Under the pieces are notes generated by a model. The model was not told the DNA's origin, did not search any database, and saw only the letters and a list, made by a program, of their open reading frames with translations. 64,000 nt of DNA from positions 147,498,001-147,562,000 of the forward strand of contig JBITNC010000001.1 in the NCBI GenBank assembly GCA_050084985.1, given 5' to 3'. The position numbers and the translations under genes were made by a program. Source of the DNA: Nageia nagi (taxonomy: Eukaryota; Pinophyta). Below, piece after piece: positions 12,850 through 24,059 of the stretch. Each line of letters opens with the position of its first letter. The first letter of the stretch is position 1.

Positions 12850-13790
12850 TATTATAATGATTCTCATACCTAAGAATCATAAGTATATGTTGAAGATGTA
12901 TCCAATAGTAATTAAATTCTTGAAATCTACCACTGATCCTACTTGGTTGTGGCATCAAAGATGTGTCCACATCAATTTCAACTCACTCTACAAACTGCCT
13001 AAACTTGTGAGAGGTATTCCTACCTTCTCACTTCAATCTAACACTTTGTGTGAGTTATATTTCTAGGAAATAACATAGAGAGAAATTTATCTCCCATCCA
13101 CACTATATATAAGTACATTTGAAGTTGGTTCATGCTGATATTTGCAAACTTATGTAGACTCCCACCTTGGACAAGTGTAGATATATGCTTATCTTTACTA
13201 ATGATTATTCTCAAATGAGTTAGTTGTATTTGTTGTAGGTCAATTCAAATGCCTTTGAAACTTTCATTAAATTCAAGGTACTTATTGAGAAACATTCTAG
13301 CTATCACCTTAAGAAGTTCAGAAAAAAATCATGGTGGTGAATTCTCTTCAAATGAGTTCAAGGATTTTTTTAAAAAATATGGGATTAAGAATTAGTATAC
13401 CACTTCCTATAGTCCATAGTAGAATAGAGTGGTTAAGAGGAAGAAATGGAATATCACTAAGATAGCCTAGAGTATGCTCAAGAAAATAGGCATGGGCAAC
13501 AAATTATGAGGGGAAGTTGTGTACATTTTTTTCTATATTTTAAACCACTACCCCACCAAGGTTATATAGCATTTGACCTCCTATGAGGCTTGGTTTGGAA
13601 AGAAACCCAATCTCTCTCACCTTAAGATCTTTGGCTCACCTATTATGTGCATGTGCCCAAGGAGAATAGGAAGAAATTGGATAAAAAATCCATAAAATGT
13701 ATCTTTATGGAATACTTTGATGAGTCTAAATCCTATCAATGTTATTATCCAATTTCTCAAAAGCTACATATCTAATAGGATGTGATCTTT
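12850..13790 (+). pseudogene. Element B integrase (GAG-pre-integrase plus core)
   Basis: A pre-integrase domain is seen as LWHQRCVHINFNSLYKL (12950-13010), matching the W-H-x-R-x-G-H-x-N pattern. Core fragments follow in shifting frames (13130-13500), ending in stretches matching the conserved copia C-terminus (TPPRLYSI, SLTLRSLAH, KMYLYG). The stretch around 13400-13440 corresponds to the catalytic-region pattern YTPQQNGVVERKN but carries stops at both Gln positions. Confidence 0.72.
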
Positions 13791-14039
13791 CATAAAGGAG
13801 GAGCATACAAGGATGATTCTGGCACCATTAGCATCACTTTGATAATTACATATACCAGTTCAAATAATCTAGCTAGGCCAATGTAGACTAACTAACCTCT
13901 TTAGCTTCAACAACCCAACCACCATGTGGCTCCAACTCCTTCCAAGAGAAGGATTTCTATAGATCATCTTGAATCTTAAATGTTGAACAAGGATTTTAGT
14001 AGAAAAGTGACCCAACAACATGCAAGGAGGGGTGATCAA

Positions 14040-14990
14040 ATCACTAATTATGCCTTGATTTCCTCTTATCTTATTGATCCTTTGAACTTTGAAGAGGCTA
14101 TTGTAAATTAAGATTGGAAAAGGGCTATGGAGGATGAGATTGAAGAGATCTAGAATAATAACTCTTGGGAGCTTATCCATCCTCCAAAGCACTAGAATGT
14201 TATTGAAGTCAAATGGATCTATAAGCTAAAGCAAAATGATTATGGTAGAATTACTAAATATAAGTCCCATATGGTTGATAAGGGATATGTTCATAACAAA
14301 GTGCTTGATTACAAAGAAACATTTGCAATAGTTTCTATACTTGAGATAGTCCTCTCTCTTCTTGCTTTATCATCACATCTTGGTATTAGTTTGTACCAAA
14401 TGGATGTCAAGTCTACCTTTCTTAATGTATACTTAAAGAAAAAAGTGTATATGAATCAAACCAAAGGATTCATTATTGTTATCCATTAAGATAAAGTATA
14501 ACTCTTAAAGAAAGTTCTCTATGTGCTCAAGCATTCCTAGATTGACACCTACTTCCATTTAAATGGCTATTAATAGAGCTCTATGAAAGCTATAGTATGT
14601 GCTAAGGTATCTATATATTATTTCATTATTATCTTCATGAGCACTTCCTTTATGCTACATACATTCAAAATTACCATGATTAAGGAGTTTGAGATGAGTG
14701 ATTTGGGTTATATGCAATACTTTCTTGGTATGCAAGTTTAGCATTCATCCTTTGGAATCTTCATCACTCCCTCCAAGTATGTTGATGACATGCTTTCTAG
14801 GTTTAGCATTAAGTATTGCAAACCTATTGACACTCTAGTAGTTATTAGCACCAAACTCATGAAGGAGGATTCTACTCCTCTTAAGGATGCCACTTTGTAC
14901 CGATCACTTATTAGTAGTCTAATGTATCTCACTTCCATCCATTTAGATATCATGTATGTAGTTAGCCTTATGGCTTGATTTATGCACTTT
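14040..14990 (+). pseudogene. Element B reverse transcriptase, palm motif lost
   Basis: Copia RT landmarks in order: EAIVN*DWKRAMEDEI, NSWELI, KWIYKLK, YKETFAIVSILEIVLSLLAL, LYQMDVKSTFLN, then MIKEFEMSDLGYMQYFLGMQV and TLYRSLISSLMYLT. The YVDD catalytic box expected shortly before MIKEFEMSDLG is missing: the stretch near 14600-14660 reads SIYYFIIIF and appears to have lost residues. The YVDD at about 14779 belongs to the later K-Y-x-x-D-(I/M)-L helix and is not the active site. Confidence 0.82.
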
Positions 14991-14999
14991 CCACATGAA

Positions 15000-15560
15000 T
15001 CTCATTAAAAAGTTGCTAAGAGGATACTTTTGTATGTTAGTGGTATCAAATTCTTTGGTTTATGGTATAAATCCTCTAATATTGATATCCTTAAGGGATA
15101 CATAGCTATTGATTGGTCTGAAAGCCTTAATGATAGGAAAAGTACCTCCAACTATGCTTAATTCTTTTCCAAATCTCTTATCTCATGGAGTAGAAAGAAG
15201 TAATAGATTGTTTCTCTTTCCACTAATAAATTAGAATACATGGCTACCTCCTTTGCTTGCACTAAATCCATTTGGATGGCTCAATTTTTTGAATACTTAG
15301 GTTTCACCCCTCCCTTGCCCATTCCCATTCATTGTGATAACACCAATACCATTGCTCTAACAAATAACCTAGTTTTTAACAATTGGAGCAAGCATATAGA
15401 CATCTAAAATTATTTTATATGATACTTGGTGATTGATGGATTCATGGAATTCACATTTTGTAAGTCTGAAGATCAAATTGTAGATATTTTTACCAAGGCT
15501 CTACCTAAGGATCGATTCCTTAGTCATTAACATCAACTTGGAATTTAACCCATTTACATT
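15000..15560 (+). pseudogene. Element B RNase H and polyprotein end
   Basis: Matches the C-terminal RNase H of copia polyproteins: LNDRKSTSNYA, SLSTNKLEYMA, PIPIHCDNTNTIALTNN, then EFTFCKSEDQIVDIFTKALPKD. The last codons overlap the polypurine tract immediately before the 3' LTR. A few stops and one G-to-A type change (WSES for WAGS-like) are present. Confidence 0.85.
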
Positions 15561-15570
15561 AAGGGGAGAA

Positions 15571-16917
15571 TGAAGTAATTTAATATTATATGGTTTGAAT
15601 TTTATCAAACTTTTGAATGCCAATATCTACTAACTACTTGTATTATCCACCTACTATTACCCCTACTAGATTTAGTATGTTGCATGATCACACTTGAGTG
15701 TCAAATACTCAAGATCTACTTCTTTGACTAATATAGATATAAATTTTTACTTATTCACTAATTCCCATACTCTTTTCTAATTTTCTAGTGCATCATTTAT
15801 TTTTTTGATGCCCATACTACCTCCTTTGATTTTGTGGGTGCTTCATTTATGTTTCTACATGGATTTGAAATTTGTGAATTCACATGGACCCTTTTACACT
15901 CCACTTTATTCTTGTATAAATAGAGACTTCATATCCCATTCTCTATTAGATAATTCTAATTGTAATGTTATGTTGCCATTTTGGTTCTAGAATATAAAGC
16001 ATTCCCACTTACTCTGCAATACCTTATGGCGGTGTGACATGTTATATCTTTTGAAGCTTATATGCTTGAGAAATACTTATAGATTTTCCATCTCTAATCC
16101 ATGTAATATTTACTTATTTGAGGTTATTTTACTTCATGGGTACTTTTCTATATTCTTATTTTTGAGAAAATAGTTTTGTTATTTTTTTATTTATCAAAAG
16201 AACTTTTTTTTGTTTAGTTTGCTTTCAAGAGCTAGATCTTTCTATATAGATCTCCATTTTTTGTGATTCCTTCTTGGCTGGATTATTGTTTGCAATACCT
16301 TTCCAACATATGCTCTTTGCTATCATTGTTGGTCAAACACACTTAGAAATCTAAAAATATAAAACATGCCTTATTTTTAATCTTTAGTAGTGATTCTTGA
16401 AAAGTCTATTTGCTTCCAACTTATTTTTGACCCTTTCATCCATCTTGAAAGCATTCCAAACCTATACCATTAGATAGAAAATTTCTTATTGATCATTTTG
16501 ATTCATCATAATGCTAGGTTTTATTAGGAACTACATAAGTTATGGTCTTTGAATATTTTTTTCTCTCACCCTCCAAACTACGTATTCCACACTATTGATT
16601 TTTTCAAAGTCCCAACAAAATCCTATTGACCATAATCTGTCAAAACTTTAACATTTCTAAACTATACTATTTTTTGTATTTCTTTATAACTCTATCATCA
16701 ACACTTCAATTCCTTCAATGTTTTGATTATCCTAGAGATCTAACTAGTATTTACCCATCAAATTCTACTACAACCCTAGCCAATTTTATGGTATTAGAGT
16801 TTGGAGCCTTGAGGCTCCAAAATCATCATTTGGATTTAGAGGTCTTGTCTTGATCCTGATTGATCCAAATTCTTCAATTGGTATTAGAGCTTAAAGCCTT
16901 GATCCTCCAAATATTTA
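15571..16917 (+). repeat. 3' LTR of copia element B
   Basis: About 1347 bp, starting TGAAGTAATT directly after AAGGGGAGAA. It contains TATAAATAG at 15915-15923. It ends ATATTTA (CA changed to TA) next to GATAG. Like the 5' LTR it carries internal PBS-like motifs at 16789-16800 and 16879-16890. Confidence 0.9.
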
Positions 16918-16922
16918 GATAG

Positions 16923-17367
16923 GAAATCAACTTCTTCTTATGTGTTTAGCATTGATTTACGTGTTACATCTTAGGCTTCCAAAAAGTAGCCTACTACTTC
17001 TCTCTCCACCATAGAGGTAGAATATCAACCCATATCAGTCACAACCTAGAAATCCATTTGGATGAGGCATATTCTAAAAGAAATTGGGTATGAGTAGGCT
17101 CACCCATCTTACATTTCTTCATATAATCATTTAGCTAATGCTTTGGTAAAGAATTCTATTTTCCATCAGAGAACCAAGCATGTTTAAATTCAAGTATGCT
17201 TTATCAAGGAGAAGGTTTTGCATATTATCCTACAATTGAAGTATTATACATCAATCTTTAACTCTATTGATTTATTCACCAAACCCCTTCTTAAATCTCA
17301 CTTTTTCAAGCTTAGGGAGTCTATTAGGTTGGTAAAGTTTCTTTAAATGGGTTGAAGGTTTAATTCT
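16923..17367 (+). pseudogene. Element A RNase H, C-terminal continuation
   Basis: Continues element A in the same frame after removal of element B. The residues at the join are ...RYRDD then RKSTSSYVF, which is the conserved RNase H block. Further on come SLSTIEVEYQPIS, KSIWMRHILKEIG, SSYNHLANALVKNS, RTKHV*IQ, FIKEKVL and IDLFTKPLLKSHFFKL, the usual end of a copia polyprotein. Confidence 0.88.
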
Positions 17368-18152
17368 TGTTGAATTCATGTTTGTCATGATAACTTCATC
17401 CCTAGAATGATTTTATGGTTGTATAGTTTTGATATTTTTTGTATGCTTTTATGATTAGTTCGCTCCATGTGAGGAATTATTTGTATATGTTTGAGCATAT
17501 GATGGCTTCTTCTTGCACTATTTTAGTTATCCATATGTGAGAAACTACTATGCACTTTTTGGCACTATTTAGTTATCTATATGTGAGGAATTCATATTTG
17601 CTTATGCTCTATTTATGATGTTGATCGACACATATTTTCTATACATCAGGTGATTATAAGTATTTATTTGGCATCTTTGTGATGACTTGTAGTGCACCAT
17701 TGATTAATTTATGGTTGAAATTAATTGATTCATTTATCTTATATTGATATGAATGTTTATATGATGCATATGAATGATCTCATTTATGAGCTTCTTGTGG
17801 CTTGCAAGTTTTTACTTTGGGTGGTAGATGCATGGAGGCTTATCATGTCAACTTATATTTGAATGAATACTTTGTACATTTAAAACCAATTATAGTTAAT
17901 AATTGTAGTGTAAACCATTTTGTAAAATAGTAATGTAGTGAGTTTTAGTCTAAGATCTTATTTATTTCTCAAATATGTAAATGTTCTCATGTTTGATTGT
18001 ATCTCTATGTAGGAGACCTCTCTCTTACTCTCTTTTTCTTCTCTCCTTCACTCTTATCCAATATTGTATTAATGACAAGTGTTGGAATTTTTAATGCATT
18101 ATTATAAGGTATCTTAATTTAATTCACTTAATAGTGAATATGATAATGTAAC
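17368..18152 (+). repeat. Probable 3' LTR of copia element A
   Basis: Non-coding sequence following the polyprotein end. A plausible LTR start is TGTTGAATTCATG at 17368. A pyrimidine-rich stretch near 18020-18055 and a possible end near 18083-18086 (ACA) are consistent with R/U5. No matching 5' LTR is in the window, so the borders are inferred. Confidence 0.5.
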
Positions 18153-18900
18153 TTAACCTCTTCTTATGTGTTTAGCATTGATTTACATGTTACATCTTGG
18201 GCTTCCAAAAAGTAGCCTACTACTTCTCTCCACCATAGAGGTAGAATATCAACCCATATCAGTCACAACCTAGAAATCCATTTGGATGAGGCATATTCTA
18301 AAAGAAATTGGGTATGAATAGGCTCACCCATCTTACATTTATTCATATAATCATTTAGCTAATGCTTTGGTAAAGAATTCTATTTTCCATTAGAGAACCA
18401 AGCATGTTTAAATTCAAGTATACTTTATCAAGGAGAAGGTTTTGCATATTATCCTACAATTGAAGTATTATACATCAATCTTTAACTCTATTGATTTATT
18501 CACCAAACCCCTTCTTAAATCTCACTTTTTCATGCTTAGGGAGTCTATTAGGTTGGTAAAGTTTCTTTAAAGGGGGTTGAAGGTTTAATTTTTGTTGAAT
18601 TCATGTTTGTGATGATTGAATTCATGTTTGTGATGATAACTTCATCCCTAGAATGATTTTATGGTTGTATAGTTTTGATATTTTTTGTATGCTTTTATGA
18701 TTAGTTCACTCCATGTGAGGAATTATTTGTATATGTTTGAGCATATGATGGCTTCTTCTTGCACTATTTTAGTTATCCATATGTGAGAAACATATGCACT
18801 TTTGGCACTATTAGTTACCATATGTGAGGAATTCATATTTGCTTATGCTCTATTATAGTGAGAATGTTTTCGACACATATTTATCTATACAATTGAGTAT
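18153..18900 (+). repeat. Tandem second copy of element A RNase H and LTR start
   Basis: Repeats about 16930-17640 almost base for base (TCTTCTTATGTGTTTAGC onwards), about 1.23 kb downstream. It includes the RNase H end and the beginning of the LTR. A small internal duplication (ATTCATGTTTGTGATGAT twice, about 18599-18636) is unique to this copy. Similarity falls abruptly after about 18850. Confidence 0.85.
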
Positions 18901-19300
18901 TATAAGTACATTATATTTTAGGCATCTATTGATTGATTACAATTTTATCTCATTGATTAATGTTATGGAGCATATTAATGTAATGTTCATTTAAGTTTGA
19001 AGTTTAATTGTTATGTTGAATTTAATGTTTTGTGATTGAATTCTTATTTGAATGAATAACTTCATTCTAATGACTTTTATGGTTGTAAATTTTTATATTT
19101 GTTTAATCATGACTTTTATGTAAATTAGTTTATATGTGAATGAATTACTTTTGTACATTTAATTAGTTCAAATTGATGTAACTTCTTGACATATTTAGTT
19201 ATCCATTGTGAAAACTATATATTTTTGATATTAGTTACTCTATGTGAGAATTCATATATGATTATGCTTAATTTAATGATGTTTCACTAATTATTTCTAT
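18900..19300 (+). repeat. Third, strongly diverged LTR copy
   Basis: From about 19005 the order of words in the LTR of the two preceding copies recurs (GTTGAATTT, ATAACTTCATTCTAATGA, TTTTATGGTTGTA, TTAGTTATCCAT, GTGAGAATTCATAT, TTATGCT). It is broken by many one- to few-base gaps and substitutions. It is alignable only as a degraded copy. Confidence 0.6.
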
Positions 19301-19529
19301 CACTAGTGTTAGAGAATCTTATTCTCTTGTGTAGTCATTTTATTTATAATATGATATATCATTGATTTAGTAATAGTATTTATAGTTGTTTAATAAGTAT
19401 TCTTTACATAAGATCCTATTAGTGATGTATAAGGTTAAGGAACCATCTTTTAAGTTTTTTGTGTGTAGGAATTATGTGAAATTGTGATTGATGCTTTAGT
19501 TTTGTAGTTACTACTAGGTATTGCTCTTC

Positions 19530-20760
19530 ATCTTATGTTTGACTTGATGAAGCCTATATATCAAATTTGCCTTATTTCATTAATAGTCTAGACAAACATA
19601 ATTATTCATAACTTCCCATTTTGAAGCAGTTAGATGAGGCTCACATTTTAACCTAGCGATGTAAGTGGAGATTGATATTAGTGATTATCCAAAGTGCACC
19701 AATATATTTTATGTGTGAAAAAGCTACAACTATGTTAATAATATGCTCTAATATATTTGCCTTCAGATATCATGACATGTCAGGCATGGATCCCAATGTT
19801 AGTTTTTCACAACATAGTTACATACCTTAATGCTAAGCTATATAAATATAAATCCAAGAAGGTGTACCCTACCGAGTCACTTGAGATAAAGGATGATCTT
19901 AAGTTATTCTATGCTAAGTTTATCAACCGTATAGATTATCCTCAATTGGTCTCTAATATGGTTCCTATGGAAAATTAAAAGGTCGTATAAATATTTGCAT
20001 AATTTTTATAGACCTCAACGTAATGTTTTCCAAGGATGATTTTCCATTACCTAACATTGACATCTTAGTGGAAAATATAGTAGGATATGAAATGCTCTCC
20101 CTTATGTATGGATTCTTAGGCTATAATCAGATATGGGTTTGCCCAAGAGATCAACAAAAGATAACCTTCACTACACCATAGGGGATATTTTGTTATAAAT
20201 TTATTCCCTTTGGTATTAATAATGTCAATGCAACTTATAAATGAGCTACAACATATGTTTTTCATGATATCTGCAAAATATTGTTGAGGAATATGTACAC
20301 AATATTTTGGTAAAATTTAGTACACAGGACCAACATTGGGAATTATTAGAGAAGGTATTTAAGAGACTCATCAAGCATAATATCAAATTGAATCCAAGGA
20401 AGTGTGTCTTTGATGTCACCTCAGTAAATATTTTAAGGTTCATCATCTCTAAAAAGGTAATGAAATTCAATCCTAAAAAGGTTAATGCCATTACTATTAT
20501 GTATCCTCCCTAAGATTTAAAAGAATTAAGAAGTCTTTAAGGAACATTTTGGGATATTAAATGATGCATAGCTTAGTTATCATTTAAGTGCAAAACTTTT
20601 AATGAGATTATCAATAAAGGGATTAAATTTGAATGGAATGAGGGGTTTCAATGGGCATTTGATGATATCCAAAGATATTTGACCACTCCTCCAATGCTTA
20701 TCCTTCCTAAGGATGATGTCCCCTTCCATCTTTATCTTTTAGCTACCAAATTTGCCTTTT
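19530..20760 (+). pseudogene. Ty3/gypsy (Tat-lineage) reverse transcriptase
   Basis: Pre-RT motif YHDMSGMDP (about 19767) is followed by gypsy RT landmarks in shifting frames: IDYPQLVSNMVPM, SKDDFPLPNIDILVEN, GYEMLSLMYGFLGYNQI, FCYKFIPFGI and FHDI. YVHN stands in place of the catalytic YVDD (about 20290), followed by LLEKVFKRLIKHNIKLNPRK and FIISKKVMKFNPKKVNAI. The mutated palm motif and the stops mean it is dead. It continues directly into RNase H. Confidence 0.85.
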
Positions 20761-21090
20761 TTTATGCTAGACCAAAAGAATGATCAATCTAAGGAGAAAG
20801 ATATATAATACCTTAGTCATACACTTATCAATTATAATCTCAAATATGTATACATTGAGAAATTTTATCTTATTGTTATCTTTGTGACCAAGAAATTAAG
20901 GCACTACATGCTTAATCATAAAACCTATGTGTGTAGTGCTAATTTTCTTAAGTACATGATGAAAAATATATATCATAATACAAGGAAAACTAAGTGGATT
21001 ATAGCTCTATCTAAGTTTGACCTAGTCTTCATTAATCATAAATCATTCAAAGGTCAAGTTATAGTAGATCATTTGATAGAGGCATCTATG
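20560..21090 (+). pseudogene. Ty3/gypsy RNase H (first RNase H)
   Basis: Follows RT in the usual gypsy order: KCKTFNEIINKG, GIKFEWNEGFQWAFDDI, TPPMLILPK, then YIEKFYLIVIFVTKKLRHYM and IIALSKFDLVFINHKSFKG, ending VIVDHLIEA. This matches the end of gypsy RNase H where the next domain in Tat elements begins. Confidence 0.82.
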
Positions 21091-21189
21091 CAGGATACTT
21101 CCCCTTTAGAGATCACCCTCTTTAATGAGGATTTATTCAAAATAGATGAAGAGGAAGAGTTTGTGAACACTCAAGATGATTATGAACTA

Positions 21190-21710
21190 ACCATGTAATT
21201 TTATGGGTTGATATGTGAAAAAGATGGAGGCACAAGATTTATTCTCTTGATCCCTTAGGGAGTTCCTAGTCCCTATTCTTTCAAACTTAATTTCCCATGC
21301 AGTAATAATAATATGAAGTATGAGCCTTTGATCTTGGGTTTAAGAGTAACCATAGAGTTAAAATTTGAGATATTGTTAATCTATTGGGATTATTAACTAG
21401 TTGTTAATAAAATCATGTGCATCTATCAATTTTAAAATGATCTATTTAATGTCTATAAAATATGGCATTACAACTTCTTAAGTGGTTCAAATATATAAGA
21501 TTAAGATGGCCCCTCAATCATCAAATAGATTTGCAGATAGAATGGCCTCCCTAGATTCACTTATTCCACCCAATCCTCATCAACACATTCAACATGTGGA
21601 GCTAGTGATGATAAAATATTCTTCACTCAAGGTATATTTACCTTCTAGATTTCCATCAATTTCATTCAATGAGATCATAGTTGAGTTGATAAATTTATGG
21701 TATAAGTAGC
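21190..21710 (+). pseudogene. Additional RNase H (aRNH) of a Tat-lineage element
   Basis: A second, plant-like RNase H follows the first: DGGTRFILLIP, PYSFKLNFPCSNNNMKYEP, LILGLRVTIELK, then IYQF and SNRFADRMASLDSLI. Two RNase H domains in series between RT and integrase are diagnostic of the Tat (Ogre/Retand-type) lineage of Ty3/gypsy. Several frameshifts and stops (LIP*GVPS, YWDY*LVV). Confidence 0.85.
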
Positions 21711-21965
21711 TACATAAGTATCTTAAATGGAATGCATTTCCTCCTAACATGTATTCTAGAAAAAAATGGATATTTAAGAAAAATGTTTCCTATTATGGTA
21801 TATTAAGAGATGTTATCTATAAATGGTCTTATGATAGATTTCTATTGAGATACTTAAAACTTTGTGTTTAATAAATAGTTATACATACATGTCATGATGC
21901 CCGACGGAGTCACTTAGTAGAAAACCTTCAAAATATGTGTGAAAATGGGATTCTTATAACATAAC
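21711..21965 (+). pseudogene. Tat integrase N-terminus, truncated
   Basis: The linker reading YLKWNAFPPNMYSRKKW, VSYYGILRDVIYKWSYD and FLLRYLKLCV is the conserved aRNH-to-integrase junction of Tat elements. A weak H2C2-like stretch (HTCHDARRSH) ends near 21965, just before the repeat that starts at 22068. The integrase core is absent here. Confidence 0.72.
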
Positions 21966-22067
21966 CTTTAAATTTATTAAACATATCATGGTACAACCCT
22001 TTATAATAAATAATAACCCTTTTTTCAAACTTACCATTTTCCCAAAAAAATTGAATAAATTTTTAAT

Positions 22068-22595
22068 ATACCTATTGATATGTGTTTTGGTACACCTAGG
22101 GTTTTGGCCTAAATGAACTAAATACATATAAATATTTAAGTATGTATTATCTAATATAAATGTACATTAATAATAGGAAATAAAGAGTATAGGATTGCAA
22201 TAGCAAAATTATGAATTACATTGATATCAAGATACAAAACAAATGCATGCACTAAAGAGATGGAATCAAGTGTAGGATAAATACCTGTATCTCTTTACTT
22301 GTGTCATGGCTAAAGATATACATGATAAATTTATCAAGGAGGGTGACCTTGATGTACAAACCCCATGGTTAATAGTAGAAAGAATTCCAAAATGGATGCT
22401 AGTCTCAAAGAACTCAATGCAAGTGCTTGCATTCCCATATAGAATGAGGTCTGCCAATAAGGATCGATGAAAAAAGATATGTTGAAAAGTCAAACCAAGC
22501 ATATGATCATGAAAATGGATGATATATATTTTCTCTAGTGATAACAATATTTCAATATCAATAGGTAGTATTTTGAAACACCCAAGTGTAAGGTA
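22068..22595. repeat. LTR-like direct repeat, left copy
   Basis: About 530 bp matching 33455-33995 in the same orientation: TGTGTTTTGGTACACCT, ATTTAAGTATGTATTAT, GAATCAAGTGTAGGATAAAT, CTATAGAATGAGGTC-like words and CTCAATAGGT at the end. It lies exactly where the Tat integrase stops. I interpret the pair as LTRs, probably of a minus-strand element, but I found no target duplication. Confidence 0.6.
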
Positions 22596-24059
22596 TTGAC
22601 TATCAAGATGTAATCTTAACATGCTTTCCCTAGATTAGAGATACTTATAGTTATATCAAGCAAGATATCACAATTTTACCCCTTATATGAAGGTTTAAGC
22701 TATCCTAGTGTACGTAACATAAAAATAAGAATATAACCTAAGATATATATGATAATAAGGTCAAATATGATTAAAATGTGATTGAATGTGAATGTAAAAT
22801 TGCACCTAAGTGGGACCATGATAAGAGGACCACTTTTAGGTATCCAAAAATGTCTCCCTTTGTAAGTATAATGAAATTGAATCTTGAAATTATATTATGA
22901 TTGCAAAGGAAGTAAAGGTAAAGAGAAGAAAAAATTGATACTTCCCTAGTTTAGCTATAGGACTATCTAAATCTTCAAGAAGTGATGATATATATTTCCC
23001 CCTTTTTGCTTTGATTGTGAGATGTAATGGCTTGCATGAAGTAGAATCAACTAAGAGAAAAGAATGACCTAAAAAATGAGAGAGATAAAATATCAACTTC
23101 CAAGCATGTATGTGATGGTTAGCATGTAAAATATATAGCAATGATAATGAGAGTAATCATCATAATGTTTCATCATAAATGATATAGTACTAATGGAGTA
23201 AGGATGAAATTAATATAATATACATACATCATCTTGAGAATACTAAATATAGAAATATTCAATATTTCATTCTTATATGCATACATACAAGATCATGATA
23301 AAGGTGTATCCACATCATCATAAGGTACATGCTCCATTACTAGATGGAACACATGCAATTAGAATTGTATATGTTAACATCATCATAAGTTACATGCCCC
23401 ATTCCTAGATGCAACATATGAATCATAAAGGTGACTCAAAGAGATATGTCATTCATCATCATGAGGTACATGCCTCATTCTTAGATGTGATTTAAAGGTC
23501 ATGGTTATTTGATACCCAACCAAGAAAGGTCATTCCATAATGATTGGTTTGTTTCATAATCATGCAAGTGATTGAATTCATTGTATATTTAAGGATAGAA
23601 ATATTTCTTGTATCTTAATCATTATATTGATATGTGTTGCTTTGTCCTAATTTATACCTTTGTATCCTAGTATCCATGCTCTCTTCAACATTGGTGCTAG
23701 CTTAGGAGTACTGTATGATGGTGTTGTTGTAATTATATTATGTAATATGATTTATTTCTCTAAAAATAATATTTTCATACCTAATAAGAGCTAATAGAGT
23801 ATTTTCAAAACTTTTTTTATAGTATAATATAATGAATCTATTTCTCATATATAAGGGATTATTATCTTTATTTTGCTAAGAATATAGACCTTGATATTTT
23901 TCTTTTTTTCATATTTTTTTGTTGTAGACCTTCAAATCTCTTTGTTTCTTTCAACGTTATCATTTGCAATGTTGTTTCCAAGGTTGTCACTAGTATAAGT
24001 GATTGAATATTTTTCCTTGCATTTTCCAATAGTTGTTCTAAATTTTATCCTTCTTTAAA
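22596..24059. other. No gene; local repeats of a CATCATAAGG-TACATGC unit
   Basis: No protein similarity seen. Around 23300-23490 a motif recurs three times at roughly 60-110 bp spacing (ATCATCATAAGGTACATGC, ATCATCATAAGTTACATGC, ATCATCATGAGGTACATGC), each followed by a TAGATG word. The rest is AT-rich. Confidence 0.5.

Larger units (their letters stand above)
10252..16917 (+). mobile_element. Ty1/copia LTR retrotransposon B, complete but decayed
   Basis: Two direct LTRs, 10252-11560 and 15571-16917, flank a copia-type interior (gag, protease, integrase, RT, RNase H in that order). The LTRs start TGAAGTAATTTAATATT and end ATATTCA or ATATTTA. A 5-bp target duplication GATAG occurs at 10247-10251 and 16918-16922. 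The primer binding site follows the 5' LTR (11563), and a polypurine tract AAGGGGAGAA (15561-15570) precedes the 3' LTR. It is inserted in the RNase H region of element A, so it is the younger of the two. The LTRs differ at many positions, so the insertion itself is old. Confidence 0.92.

Noticed and set aside
14775-14800. YVDD as an RT active site
   Set aside because: Its neighbours (DMLSRFSIKYC, PIDTLV) show it is the later conserved K-Y-x-x-D-(I/M)-L helix, not the palm motif.
14738-14953. 71-codon minus-strand ORF
   Set aside because: Antisense shadow of copia RT in element B.
20246-20491. 81-codon minus-strand ORF
   Set aside because: Antisense shadow of the Tat reverse transcriptase.
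22266-22622. 118-codon minus-strand ORF
   Set aside because: Lies within the LTR-like repeat; the homologous copy at 33.5-34.0 kb does not keep the frame, so it is not coding.
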